From Phoronis australis (Eukaryota > Phoronida > Phoronidae), in contig NMRA01000144.1 in NCBI GenBank assembly GCA_002633005.1, positions 66,185 through 130,184 on the forward strand: a stretch of DNA of 64,000 nt, written 5' to 3'. Made by a program: the position numbers and the translations under genes. Shown here in pieces: positions 10,001 to 44,970 of the stretch (positions are counted from its first letter, which is position 1; every line of letters begins with the position of its first letter). The notes beneath the pieces are model-generated. The model did no database searches and had not been told where the DNA came from. It saw nothing but the letters and a program-made list of their open reading frames with translations.

Positions 10001-11967
10001 ATACACTAGGCCAAGGCACATTTAGAAATTTAGAAATGGTATTGAAAATGCAGATTTGCAAAACTGAGCAAGATAGCGTTCTGCATTATGTGCCTGAACC
10101 TTTTATCTTATGCTGGAGCATGAGTGTACGCAGCTGTGTACATATCCAGTCTGAGCAGCTCAGTTGTGTACATATCCAGTCTGAGCAGCTCAGTTGTGTA
10201 CATATCCAGTCTGAGCAGCTCCGTTGTGTACATATCCAGTCTGAGCAGCTCAGTTATGTACATATCCAGTCTGAGCAGCTCCGTTGTGTACATATCCAGT
10301 CTGAGCAGCTCAGTTGTGTACATATCCAGTCTGAGCAGCTCAGTTGTGTACATATCCAGTCTGAGCAGCTCAGTTGTGTACATATCCAGTATGAGCAGCT
10401 CAGTTGTGTACATATCCAGTCTGAGCAGCTCAGTTGTGTACATATCCAGTCTGAGCAGCTCAGTTGTGTACATATCCAGTCTGAGCAGCTCAGTTATGTA
10501 CATATCCAGTCTGAGCAGCTCAGCTGTGTACATATCCAGTCTGAGCAGCTCAGTTATGTATTTCTTGAAGACAAACCAAGGGAACCTTCCCACTATGACC
10601 AAACCAAAAGGTTAAAAAAAAACTTCTAAGTTTTGACAGACTGGGCATTGCACGACAAGGGTAAACGGGGAGTGTTGTAGCCCATTGAGTGTGGTGCTGA
10701 TGGTGAAACACCTTAACATCTTGTTATGCGTTAATTGCCCAGCTTTCCATGGGTTTAGGAAACACAATTAAAGCACCATGTATTCTGCAGGCGTACACAG
10801 TCGATAGTGTAAATGTAACCCCATAAAAAGTTACTCATTTCAAAATATGTGTAAATGACATTGAATGAAACATGGATACATATACTTTGAGTTATAATTA
10901 ACACTTACCACGACTCTGGGAAGGACAAGCACGTGACCTGGCGTGTAACACCAAGGGCAAAAAGTAGCATGGGAAAGAAGAGATCAAGTGGAATTTTTAC
11001 GATTTGTTTCCATTTGACTTTTTGTTCATCAACAGGCATGATTTCAAGTAACTTCCTCAAAATTGCACCCATTGATGAAATCTCAAAAGAACTGCAACAG
11101 ATTTTCATGGATATGTTCAATTTATCCTTACCTACCATTATCCTGCAGTATAAAAATCAAGAAATTTCTACTATCATCATCTAACTTGATTAAACTTGTC
11201 AAGCACACCTTTTGTGTTGGCTGGTACACAGGTTAAGCTGGTTAGAGCTTTACAGTCACACATATCAAGGAGTCAACAGGTGAAATTTAAGGCTAATTTC
11301 TATGACAGTCAACTATTTTTCCCCATTCAATGTTTCTTAGTGAATGTATTTCATGTAAGACACATCTGCTTCAAGGCTTTTATTGAAAGTCGTTTACAAA
11401 TAGTATTTTTAAATATTGGCGAGCTGTTTGCAACATAACTGATGGAGTACATGAGCATCAGATGAAAGAAGACAATAAGAGAGCTGGACTATGTAAACAT
11501 TGGTTTGCCACGGTCAAACAAGGCTGGCCGACCAGGCAGTCGGGATGATTCATTCCGCAGCGCGGGTGCGTAACGTCTAACGATGCTGACTAAACTGTTT
11601 CTCATGCCATGGTTTTTGTGTTAATTATATCTCAAGGTGTATATATGTATGCCTCAACCAATTTGATTCGCTGTATTTTGAAATGAGTAACTTTTAAAAG
11701 GGGTGCATTACAGGGCGATGTATATTGCCTAAGTATAGGCTGGACAGAAACCGAACTAAAACTGTCTGAGTGAAGAAATCGGGTACTTGATGCTTGAAAG
11801 CAGCGTAAAAAGAGCTGAATATCGGCAAAAGTTACAAATCGGATGAAGTTTTTTACCTTTTCGTCTCCTTTCTGTGCTAAAGCCGATAAATTATCGTGAG
11901 GTATTCTTGCTGTCCTCAAATGTTCTTTCAAGTCCTCCAAAATAGCCATGTCAGTGGTGTCTGCCAT
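955..11967 (-). CDS. Ankyrin-repeat protein, 235 aa, eight exons (complete model)
   Basis: Joined minus-strand exons: 11967-11857, 9621-9543, 7224-7159, 6212-6142, 4975-4917, 3679-3568, 2569-2504, 1098-955. They sum to 708 bases (236 codons with stop) and the phases agree at every junction. Residues 1-50 are a helical, charged N-terminus. From about residue 58 to 138 come ankyrin-type repeats: a helix pair ending IVKRLFDS, the repeat DVNAQNKGTNWTALHAATF at 86-104, IVMLLLSKGA at 110-119, and DSEGRTPKDFA at 125-135. Residues 167-235 are a Pro/Ser/Gln-rich, probably disordered tail ending LDIYN. Ankyrin repeats bind protein partners; with no signal peptide or membrane segment the protein is probably intracellular. 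I do not recognise the orthologue. An in-frame upstream ATG at 11997 would add ten residues. The N-terminal and C-terminal exons rest on frame and splice sites rather than homology. Confidence 0.8.
2504..2569 (-). CDS. Ankyrin gene exon 7
   Basis: A 66-base phase 0-0 exon between acceptor CTTTTTTACAG and donor GTAAGC. It encodes 22 residues rich in Ser and Pro. Being a multiple of three with symmetric phases, it could be skipped without shifting the frame. Confidence 0.65.
3568..3679 (-). CDS. Ankyrin gene exon 6
   Basis: Acceptor TTCATTTCAG and donor GTACATG. Enters in phase 2, leaves in phase 0. It begins TPKDFASASDKIWPHFAA, completing the ankyrin motif GRTPKDFA begun in exon 5, and ends in a basic helix (VELMDKCIVKK). 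An alternative downstream exon starting at 3176 (acceptor GTGTTTCAG) would end after about 20 codons, a possible short isoform that I do not favour. Confidence 0.8.
4025..4101 (+). repeat. tRNA-derived (SINE-like) sequence
   Basis: GTGGCCTAGTG and GGTGAGCGC resemble an A-box region. GCGGGTTCACGTCCC resembles a B box (GGTTCRANTCC) and T arm. The two ends can pair (GTGGCC with GGGCCAC). It does not fold as a complete tRNA, so it is more likely a tRNA-derived repeat in intron 5 of the ankyrin gene. Confidence 0.4.
4917..4975 (-). CDS. Ankyrin gene exon 5 (GC donor)
   Basis: Starts after TTTTCAG in phase 0 and encodes IVMLLLSKGARPDLPDSEG, the second helix and beta-hairpin of an ankyrin repeat. 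The donor is AG followed by GCAAGT, matching the minor GC-AG intron consensus. The frame closes only with this donor (two bases carried over to exon 6). Confidence 0.8.
6041..6154. repeat. 57-bp direct tandem duplication across a splice donor
   Basis: Two copies, 6041-6097 and 6098-6154, are almost identical, differing at one or two bases near TCTAGTTTG/TATACTTTG. Each contains the last bases of ankyrin exon 4 (GGGCCC) and the donor GTGAGTATT on the minus strand. The duplicated stretch is open in the exon's frame. Confidence 0.95.
6142..6212 (-). CDS. Ankyrin gene exon 4 (core ankyrin repeat)
   Basis: Acceptor CTTTCATTGCAG, donor GTGAGTATT. Encodes DVNAQNKGTNWTALHAATF then QEHGP, a near-canonical ankyrin repeat (WTALHAA in the TPLHxAA position). 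A second identical donor lies 57 bases downstream at 6085 because of a tandem duplication. Using it would lengthen the exon to 6085-6212, in frame. Confidence 0.85.
7159..7224 (-). CDS. Ankyrin gene exon 3
   Basis: Acceptor TTTATTTTTAG, donor GTAAAT. Enters and leaves in phase 1 and encodes SFWGFRDIVKRLFDSDAEN, matching the helix-turn-helix of an ankyrin repeat (A..G...IV..L). It joins exon 2 to give VASFWGFRDIV and exon 4 to give LLDVNAQNK. Confidence 0.8.
7382..7660. mobile_element. TTAA-flanked MITE, about 279 bp
   Basis: Terminal inverted repeats AGTTGCATTTTGCC (7382-7395) and GGTGAAATGCAACT (7647-7660) differ at two positions. Each end abuts TTAA (7378-7381 and 7661-7664), the target duplication of piggyBac and Kolobok elements. 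No open frame inside. It lies in intron 2 of the ankyrin gene. Confidence 0.6.
8269..8448 (+). pseudogene. Second, head-to-head THAP N-terminus in the left inverted repeat
   Basis: A 59-codon frame starting MPRCCCVLGCTHYCLTY repeats the THAP start found on the opposite strand at 9069, because it lies inside the inverted terminal repeat. It then leaves the THAP consensus and stops at TAG. It is a by-product of the long inverted repeat rather than a functional gene. Confidence 0.5.
8511..9069 (-). pseudogene. THAP zinc-finger protein fragment in a Kolobok-like element
   Basis: The minus frame 9069-8695 begins MSRCCCVPGC and carries a full THAP C2CH finger: Cys near 5 and 10, FPKDD at 25-29, Trp35, VCGKHF at 59-64 with Cys60 and His63, and the closing IPSL box at 91-94. 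After residue about 120 the frame ends at 8695, while the homologous peptide continues in another frame down to 8511 (RTPLRAIPGTSS). The relative at 26378-26821 reads through this point, so a small frameshift has broken this copy. THAP fingers bind transposon ends or promoters. Confidence 0.7.
9543..9621 (-). CDS. Ankyrin gene exon 2
   Basis: Acceptor ATAATTACAG, donor GTAAGC. Enters in phase 0, leaves in phase 1. Encodes LVENIMSDKINISGTGPEAK and QSQLYV. The 3' end supplies the start of the first ankyrin helix. The internal ATG could be an alternative initiator. Confidence 0.75.
10124..10560. repeat. 30-bp minisatellite, about 14 copies
   Basis: Unit CATATCCAGTCTGAGCAGCT plus CAGTTGTGTA repeats every 30 bases from 10141 to 10560, with a partial copy before it. 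Copies differ only by single substitutions (CAG/CCG, TTG/TTA, one CTG to ATG). Thirty is divisible by three and the unit has no stop in several frames, so long spurious open frames appear on both strands. It lies in intron 1 of the ankyrin gene. Confidence 0.97.
11857..11967 (-). CDS. Ankyrin gene exon 1 (start)
   Basis: Open frame of 37 codons beginning MADTTDMAILEDLKEHL and ending at GAAAAG followed by donor GTAAAA, phase 0. The ATG context (AAAATGGCAG) is good. A further in-frame ATG lies at 11997. The peptide is a charged helix, usual for the N-terminus of a small ankyrin protein. Confidence 0.65.
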
Positions 11968-11997
11968 TTTGAATCCAATGACGCCGTGACCTGACAA

Positions 11998-14900
11998 TAA
12001 ACATTTGATTCAATTATCCATGGATTCGATAATCGGCCCAGCCTCGTCCCCAAGCCTCAAGATGGCGCTGATCGGTTTAGCACGAGACCGAACTCCTTTG
12101 GCAGGTTGGTTATGGGAAACAAATGGTTTCACAATTCTCCAAATTATTACAGAAATCGCCGGAATATGACAAATGATATAACTTTGAACACTAACGGTAT
12201 ATTGCAGCAATTTAGGTCTATTGCAAAAATGATGTATTTTGAATCGAAAATAGATTAATTTCTATGATACTTAGATGCCTAAACAGAATTGAAAACGAAA
12301 AAGATAAGTAGGCTACGCTTGGGGTGTTAGCAATTGCACCGCCCTGGCAAAGCCAACTCAAAGTCGTAGGTCAATTTTTGTCTATTCAGTCTATTTTTTA
12401 TTGCCTTATCTTGGCCAAGTGAACTGGAGCCAACTAATTGTCTAAAGATTACGTTTTCAGAGAACAGCCCACAATAAAAATTAAGGCTATTCTATTAAAT
12501 CCTGCCAGCTAAGTTCTATAATTATTTTTTGAAGGCGGGTCAGCAGAATAGACAAATTCAATTACCGACCCAAATCTTTTCTTATACTGCTTGTGTGCGC
12601 GTATTTCAAACCGCCTGTTTTTAATGTGGGGTTTAATCACATCCATGAGTACCAGTTGCGGAATGATGACTAACTGTCGATTACTTGATGACGTAATAAA
12701 AATACGGTCTGTCAATGATGAGCAACTGATTTTTTTCCAATTTTCGGGATTTTCGTAGATGTATATATAGGCGTATATGAGGTTCCTTTGATCAAAGTTG
12801 TCGGTTGTCAAAACTGTATTTAGATGTTTAAATATTGAAAAGAAGGATACGTTTCCAGCGTGACGGTTTCGTTTGTCTTGCGATAGAATTCTAGCTGTGG
12901 ACTTATTACTTTTTGCCAATTGTGGGTGATAAGTTTATTGCTCCTTATTTTCCAACATGCTGGAATTTCGAATACTAAAAGAACACAACACTGTATGAAA
13001 CAAATGACATTTTCAGTCATTTCCGACACTGAATAGAATGATTCAGTTTAATTCAAAAGTTGATTGAACTGAATACAGAGTAGGAAAAGGTATCGTACAA
13101 ATACATATTGACAATATCATAGATAAACATGTATCTCGACCGAAATTTCGCAACTGATATTTCATTTTGTAAGCTAAAGAAATTATCTACGTCAACCGGA
13201 TTTTCCATACGAAAACATTTCCTGGTATTCAAGTTTTTTTTGCCCAAGGTAAATCAACTAAAATCCCATAATAGCTTATCGGACGTCTTATCTTAAAAGA
13301 TTTGTCATCTATAACTTACAGCGCTATAAGCATATCTAATGTTAACAACAAATGCACGTAGGCCAACACGTAGCAACCCATGAATGCGTCAATGGACCGT
13401 ATGCATGTACAAACCAGGAAACGAACCACCTCTCTGACAACGCATTTGAAGTCACGCCTCCACGTTTTTTTCACTTGACGTTCGAAGAAATTTCCTTATA
13501 GAACTCGTTACCTCTCTCTTTGCCGGGTAAGACAGGCGTTATCGACATCAGTCCAGGAGGCGGCCTGGGATCACATTATATTTTCCGGGTCTCCATTAAT
13601 CACGAATGATGTTGACAAAATTCAATGACTGCAAACCATAGTCCCAATTGTAAATAGCGTCAACCGAAAGCAACCTGACGTTCTCTTCATCCAGACTATC
13701 TCTTGTACTGTAAAAGCTTACATGTACATGTGTATGTATCTAGACGTACATCGTGTCTTCTTTTACCAGCTACTAACAAGTCAGAGCTAGATTTAAACTG
13801 CTGCATTTCAGCAAGACAGTTTTAAAAACGAGTTCTGAATTTCAATTAACTAGACAAAGATGTTCTCACCGTCACACACAATACATAATTGGTCCAGTGG
13901 CCAATTAGCAGTAGGCTAACAAGAAGGACCAGAGGTAGAAATATGGTTTTGACACTTTGTTCTTAGTGGTACCCCCGCACTTGTTATGTGTTATTGGGTG
14001 ATTTAGGCAATGCCAAGTTAGGCATACGATACAGAAACTATTAATATTATAAAGTATATAGTATTCTATGTTGACACACTAATTTACACTGTTTGCTACA
14101 CAAACACCAGTTCCACAGTTATTAACATATGGATTTCAGATATCCCGGTAGAGTTTCAATACCAGACGAAAGCAGTTTCTAAGATAGATACAACATACAT
14201 GTCAGTTAAGCGTGAGGTGATCTTTCAGGCGGGTTACCAAAGCCCAGTACAACAATCTTCCGTCAACGGGTACAGTGTATCAAAAGTCGTTAACTAAATC
14301 GTGTTTGGATAATACAAATAGTATTTCTTCGAAAAGGAAACGATTCCAAAATAACGTTTTCATAGAGAATTCAATTTCAGAACTAAAACAGATCACCAGT
14401 TTGATTTCACGATAGTTTTCATTTCAGTTAGTATTTTATTCCAAGAAAGTCACCACTAATGCGGCAATTGCCTCGCAAAAGACAAGAGAAGTTAGACCAG
14501 AGTTCATGAGATCAAAGGATTCTATCTATCGCGATTTATGAACAAATGTATTGACCCGGTACGCCCGGTTGTGGTAGGGGCCAAGGATATTACCGTCATC
14601 TCTGTCCAGCCGTACCGTGTGTCCTTCGATTTAGCTGAGTATTTGGGTTTGCTAATATATATATGCTGTACAAATCGTAGTACCTGAACGTTGCCCTTTC
14701 TGAGATATGATGTTCCGAATTTTGCCAAATTTGGAATTTCTCTTGTGTCCCTTGTATAAATCTACAAGCAATGCGGGGTCACAAAATAATTAATATTTCT
14801 AAACCGACTAAACAAAGTCATAGGTAACAAAAATGAGAAATTTGAATTGGTTCCTGAAAACCTGCCTCTAATAAACTAAATGTTTGAAATCCTTTCAAAG

Positions 14901-16805
14901 CATATTAATTTTGCTGTACGATGTCAGTTTTATATTTGTCCTCTTAATTCACGTTCCCAGTTCACTTATTTTCTTGCCCTGGCAGTGTTTTGTTAATAAA
15001 CAGGTTTTTTGGATTTTGATTATCTCAAATTTCATTGATTCGACTTTTACACAAGTAGTGACACTGCCATGTTTTGTTTTGATGCCCATCGTGTTTTCTG
15101 TGAAATATTAAAATTAAGGGGGTCACCGACGTCGTTTTTGAGCAATTTTAGCTCAATCAGTATCTTTCAAAGCACAATTTGACGTTCGCAAAAGTGTGTC
15201 AATTTCAAAAACAGGATTAACTCGCTGAACAAGATAGCGATTATGTTACATGTTGTGGGGATTACATAAGCTAAGTTGATGGGAACAATGTAAGACAAGA
15301 AACACCTTCTTTAATAAATTCAAGATTGCTGTTTGAGTTAAGTCATTTCTAAGAAGTACATGTACGCTAGGGTTTTCCTAATGTTGCGATAAGTAAGGCG
15401 TCAGTGTGAAACTTGACGTCGCACACTACATGTATTTTTAAATGTCAAATTACAAAAGCTCAGCACGAAATCAACATTTTTTACATAATAGAATCTGTTA
15501 TTTGAAATAAAAATCATATTTAAATGTTTTATGAATTAGTCTTAAAACAACGATTACCTCATGTTTTTTGCAAACAGTGTCGAACTCTTTTAATTAGGAA
15601 AATGTTGCCTTTACATGTGTATATTGAGTTCTCGTTATTACAGGCTACAGCGGGCCATATTTCACAATTGCTTCGTACTTCTGAAAATAGACATGAACAC
15701 AAGGGTCGACATTTACATGTACTTGACTCGATTCGCTGATCAAGGGGCAAATCAGAAGTATTCGCCAATAAAGGACTTTCTTCTTCTTCTTCATCTTTAA
15801 AACAATTCCAACATACCGTAATCCCCATCTTGTGACGTGTAATAGTACAAAATCTTTGTCAGTGTGCCCTATTTGTTTTTTTTTTTGCAAACACAAGTGG
15901 CACCTAAATAAAGATTATAAATATTCAAAGGTGTAACTTTATGGCAGTAAACCTAAGACATTAAAATTCGAAGTACATGTACTCGAAATCTGAAAAACTG
16001 TACAAACCAGTCAACCTGGAAGATCTTTAAAGCTGTTACAACATAAAACTGACATCGTACAATGAAATGAACTAGTTTTTAGGTAGGAATTTCAATCATT
16101 AATTTAATTATAGGTACTGGTTTGCAGTGACCGATGAACAGTCTTGCCAGAAGAGCCGTTGATTACATATGGGGTTGCAACAAAATTAATCGAAGGACCT
16201 TCATGTTGTCATTTAGTTTTGCAGATTTGTAATAAGAAAAAAATCAAAATTCACCGATAAATTAAAACTGCACCGTACCCACGCTACTAGTTTACGCTGA
16301 AGTCTGAATCAGACCGTTTCTATGGGGACAGGTTGTATACTTGACAGCTTCAAAACTAGAAGTGTCAAAACTTTCAGTCTCTTAGCTCTATCCTTCGTAC
16401 ATGTAGTCACAAGTTTAATTAACAGAGCGTCACAAACTGGGTTGTACATTATGATCGCCATTGCCTCTGCACAAACGGTTTTTGCAAAGTCCGCATTTTA
16501 TTGTATCTACCAATAAGCGCCTGCAAGCGTATTGCGTAATGAGCTACATGTATCTGATGACGAGAACGAGAGGGCCGGGCTAAATGTGAAGGGGCACGTT
16601 TGCATGGACTGCGCGTAGACGCATCTGAACAGTAAACTTAGCTCCAAAGATAACATTGGAAACTTATCAAAGAATTGCACAACAAAAACAAGCGCACGAT
16701 GTGAATGCATTAGGATTCTGGATTGGCTTTACTGGGCCGATAGCACGTGACAGGTGACATCAAATAAATAGATTCCCCGATTGCAAATTTTATCAAGTTG
16801 AGGAA
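11998..16805. other. Intergenic region between two divergent genes
   Basis: Nearly 5 kb between the start of the minus-strand ankyrin gene and the start of the plus-strand membrane-protein gene. It should hold both promoters, but I see no clear TATA or initiator arrangement. Several ACATGTA motifs occur. A 136-codon minus frame at 12919-12509 has no recognisable domain and no splice support, so it is not called. No repeat family was recognised. Confidence 0.5.
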
Positions 16806-40793
<23,988 letters not shown>

Positions 40794-41281
40794 CTGCAGC
40801 CCATAGTGGTTATGCCCTTGTAAGATTCAATGAGGGTGCTGAAACGTCAATGCCACAAGGTGATGGAAAATGCTTTTGATGTAAACAACAGAAACAGATA
40901 GAATTTCAGCACCCATCTTGTAGAAAATAGTCCCATAAACATTCGGTGATCAAAATGTGTCTGATCAAGTGTTTTTCTACATTCAGACAACTGTAAGTTG
41001 ATTAAACGATCCTTGAAACTAAGGTTGCTGTTTCTATTTGTATTGGTTTTGTCTTATATATAAAGAAATGATTTGATTGTCTACTCTGAGACACAAATTA
41101 TAACTTTTTGGTCTGCGCTTGAATCGTTTGAAAAATAAGTTAATGATATATGATTATGAATTCCATTGCTTACTATCTCATGATAATTTTCCTATCGTTA
41201 CGTTGTAAAACGTGTTCGGCATGTATGTTTTAGGGGTTTAAATTCAACGTTTTGTGATTACACTAGATGTGTCATGTGAAA

Positions 41282-41394
41282 AATAAAGGCAACATCTGCT
41301 ACCTAGTCGTATTTGTGAAAGGCATGCGCAAGATTTTGCGCCACCTTGTTGCCGCCGTCACAACCTTCGGCAAGGGATGCCATAGCACAATAAA
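41282..41394 (+). terminator. Candidate polyadenylation signals
   Basis: AATAAA occurs at 41282-41287 and again at 41389-41394, about 490 and 600 bases after the stop of the SUSD2-like gene. Either could end its 3' untranslated region. There is no transcript evidence here. Confidence 0.35.
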
Positions 41395-41999
41395 TGGACA
41401 ACCCGGGCGATGAGTCCCTGAATTATTAATAACATAAGCGATGAAAAACTTCAATTCGAGGTCCTACACTACCACGTTCCAGAACTTCCACCTCTACACT
41501 TGTTTTGTTGACCCATGTAGATAACACCGTAAAGCGGAAACATTTAACTTAGTTTATACCGGTGATTTCAAAAAATCCAAATCACAACTATGTCTGAAGA
41601 AATACCCGGCGTAGTAGCAAGTTGCTACCAGTCTGTGAAATAAGTTTGTGATAGGGGAAAATCCCCAATCCAGGACTAAACGCGATCGCCGTAATTTTCT
41701 TCATTGCACGACATTTCCTAAACTTGTGCGATATCTCTCGAGAAATGATGGCAGCTTCCTAGCACCAAATTTTGTTCTGAAATTAGGTTTGGTGGTATTA
41801 AGATACTAAAAACTTGTAAAGAAATAATATCATATCCGGTAATTTGTTACGACATGTACGCAACCCCGTGGAAGAGAAAAAACCGTTGACTGCAGAAACT
41901 GGGATAATAAACTCACCAATAAGTGACGCAATATTTCATGGCGCCCAAAGCCGACGCAAAAGATCGCACCACAATTTCAGCAAATTTAGCTCCAATTTT

Positions 42000-42640
42000 C
42001 CAACACCGGTAAATATCAAATCTAGTTCAAATTTCCAGGGGCATACCGTGGTTGAGATTTTTGGGGTTTCTGGCTGGCACAACCTACATTGTAAGTGTAA
42101 GTACTCTGTCATAGTTAATTTAGTGACCAGTGGCGTGCTTTGAATCACATGGAATTAGCTTCCTGTGATACTTCGAGTGTATGAGGGAGCTCGTTTTTTT
42201 GGGGGGGGGGGTGTTCCTTTTTAGTTTGTGGCAGACTCTTACCAGAGTGCAGTTTGTCTGTTGTAGGTCATTCGGTGTTCAGTGCGTCACAATTGTTCGT
42301 TTTAAATTTTGAACGGTATCTCGAATATCTAATCTAATTCAAGTTTTCATTGGCATGAAGTTTTTAATACGTGTGTGGGTTTCTGGCGGGCACAACCCAG
42401 AGTTCTGTCGAGGGGAATTTAGTGGTCAGTTGCATGCATTGAATTATATGGAATTGATTTTTTGTGGTACAGTACCTTGAATGTATTAGCTAGCTCATTT
42501 TTGGTTGTCTTTTTTGGGTTTCTGTAACTTGTCATGGGTTATTCAGTGTTCAGTGTTGCACGATTGTTGGTTTTAAATCAATTTTTGCCGATACCTCGAA
42601 TAACTAATCTACATGTAGCTCATTTTTGGCCCCCGTTGTT
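42000..42640. repeat. Imperfect tandem repeat, unit about 270-300 bp
   Basis: Two diverged copies: TTAGTGACCAGTGGCGTGCT near 42119 matches TTAGTGGTCAGTTGCATGCA near 42419, and GGTGTTCAGTGCGTCACAAT near 42275 matches AGTGTTCAGTGTTGCACGAT near 42545. A third partial unit begins near 42590 (CCTCGAATAACTAATCTA). A G tract lies at 42201-42211. Function unknown. Confidence 0.65.
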
Positions 42641-44559
42641 AGGTCCCCACGGGCAACTCCCAGGGTGCAGACACCGGCCGACATCCATTTTTTACATACT
42701 GGAGTTCACTCTAAGGGCTCAGTGGTCAGATGTTGGTACCTCGTTCATCTGTGCCAAGTGCTCTGGAGCTACCGGTCTATAAGAACTTTATTTACTTGTA
42801 CACTCCCTGTACATCGCTGGTAGTGCCTCAAGTTCATTGAAAACCCCATCTCAGTCTTCGATAACAACCAATGTTTGTGGTCCAAGATGGTGGACGATCG
42901 CAGTGTTCATGTCTTTGCACGTCTTAACTGGTTGAGATTAAAAGCTCGATTGACGTGTCATAGCCACCCGTTTCTAAAGAAAGTTGTTTTTATAGTAAAT
43001 GTTTGGAATGGTTGGAATAGTAAAATCTAACGACATGGCACAAATAAGCGTAAGGCCATTGTCGATGAAGCACAACCACGGAAATTTTTGTATATTGTGC
43101 GTGTGTGCTTATTTGTTGCTTGTTTTTATAGTCAAGGGGAAAAATGTCGCAGGATAAGTCAGGACAACAGACAGTGCTTGAGAGAAATTGACATTTTTCA
43201 AATACCTTTTTTCGTTCAAAGAAGGTATTTGATAACTAAGCTAACAACAAAGGTGTTATTTTTGACAATTAAACGTTGCATGGCACTCAGGTAGTCACAT
43301 CAGTTGTCATGGTGAGCTCGGCAGTTGGTCAGTCGAGTGTACTTCAACAATGTTGTTTTCTTATAAGCATCCCAGCACATCAGCTCTCAGGGCGATCCAA
43401 CCATGCCAGTCGAGAGGATGAATTACAATGTGTTGAGCTTCGATCAACGGCGAAATGGCGTTCACCTTTACGGTCTCAGTATCGAAGTTTCCCCGGAAGG
43501 TCTGTAACAGATGACATTATAATGGCATAATTGGCGAGGATCCGATGAGCAGAATGCGCAAAATTGAACAATTAAAGTTTACTTCAAACAATATTTCAGA
43601 GCCTTTTCATTAACGCACTTGGATTTTTTTCAACGGACGACTATACATTTGTTAGACTGCTTAATCTACACTCGCTCGTAGTCTCTATACAATCTCCAGA
43701 CGTGCATTTATGAAGCAAAACACCAACAGACATGATAAACAAACAAGTTAAAGAGTTGCTATATTTGGAGACCACATGTTTCCTCATCAGACAATAGGTT
43801 AAATGAGCGTGGAAGCCAAAAATGGTGAAATAAACGGCTACAGCCGGTGGAAAGGCATGCGAACCGTCGTTTTGGATAAAGCGCATCGATTAAACTCCCA
43901 AAAAACGCAGACATTTCAGTGGATCAAGTCAAACTTCGAAACTTCGATTTTTAGTTTGCTAAGCTCTCTACATGTATGTCCTATCTGGAAGATAAACAAA
44001 CAGCAGGTACAATTGCTGCAGCTCCAGTTGCTCGACTGACAGGCTTAATTGGAGACGGGTCGGATTTCACACCAGCTTGGGCTGTCATCCCCTGGATCTC
44101 TGACTTCAGTTGGAGTTCTTCGTTTCTGGTTCCACCTTCACCCTCAGCACTTTATTCTCAAGTTCTCTTTTGTTCTGTTCATAGTCGTGCAGCACTACAT
44201 CAGGCGTTCATGAGCGGCTTCTAATTGGTCCCTCAACTCTTCCAGTTTTGACTTGGAGTACAAGGCACTGTCAATGGAAGTACCATCTTGCGAATGTACG
44301 TCGTCTTCACCTTCTTCTTTTTCTTGGATAGTAGGGGGTTTCCTGGTCATCTGGTGACTGCACTCCAGCTTTTCCACCGGTTCGGTGATTCGTCGAAACA
44401 TCTCAGCGGGCGGAAGTCTGACAACGGAACCAATTTGGTCGGCACCAACAAAAAGATGCAACCAGACATCAGAGAGTGAAATGAAGATGAACTACATTCT
44501 AGGTTACACCAAGATGGTGTTGTTCATTACGCCTACTGCAAGCCACCATGGTGCCAAAT

Positions 44560-44970
44560 AAGGTCAGTCTGTATGGTTCAACTAGAGAGCAAACATTGAA
44601 GCTCCACACGCTAATTGTGAGGTGGAATGGCAGACATATAACATACATGTACTGTTTTGTCAACTGATCCTGTTCCATTGACGCCTAACCATGTGCTTAC
44701 ATTGCAGTCTGAGCAGCAATTTCCTCCAGGCAAATTTGGCAAAGAAAAAAGCTATGTGAAACATCGTTGGAGACAGATTCAGTACCTCAGTGACATCTTT
44801 TGGTCAAGGTGGAAAAGGGAATATGTATTGTGTCTTCAACAGAGACATAAGTGGACAAAACAAAAGAGAAATCTGCATATAGGTGATAATATGATAGTTC
44901 TCGATAATTTACTGAGAAATATCAAGATTATTAGTGTCAAGAAGGACAACAGAGACCATCCAGGTTAACT
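44560..44970 (+). pseudogene. BEL/Pao retrotransposon integrase C-terminal fragment
   Basis: The main frame (44657-44968) reads LTPNHVLTLQ, then YVKHRWRQIQYLSDIFWSRW and REYVLCLQQRHKW ... RNLHIGDNMIVLD. This is the conserved end of BEL/Pao polyproteins (PLTPNHLL, RWRQVQYLAD.FW.RW..EYL..LQ.R.KW, L..GD.V). The preceding bases fit the upstream CEVE region. The polyprotein is absent before and after, so this is a dead fragment. Confidence 0.75.

Noticed and set aside
10124-10560. CRISPR-like array
   Set aside because: Repeat units abut directly with no unique spacers, and the DNA is animal.
9994-10629. Long open frames with decapeptide repeats on both strands over the minisatellite
   Set aside because: They arise because a 30-bp repeat keeps all frames in register. 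No splice context or homology, and the region is intron 1 of the ankyrin gene.
12509-12919. 136-codon minus-strand frame in the intergenic region
   Set aside because: No recognisable domain, no convincing flanking splice sites and a biased composition. Possible, but unsupported.
44195-44461. 88-codon charged minus frame near the BEL/Pao fragment
   Set aside because: No recognised domain and on the strand opposite to the retroelement frame. Could be chance or a decayed element.
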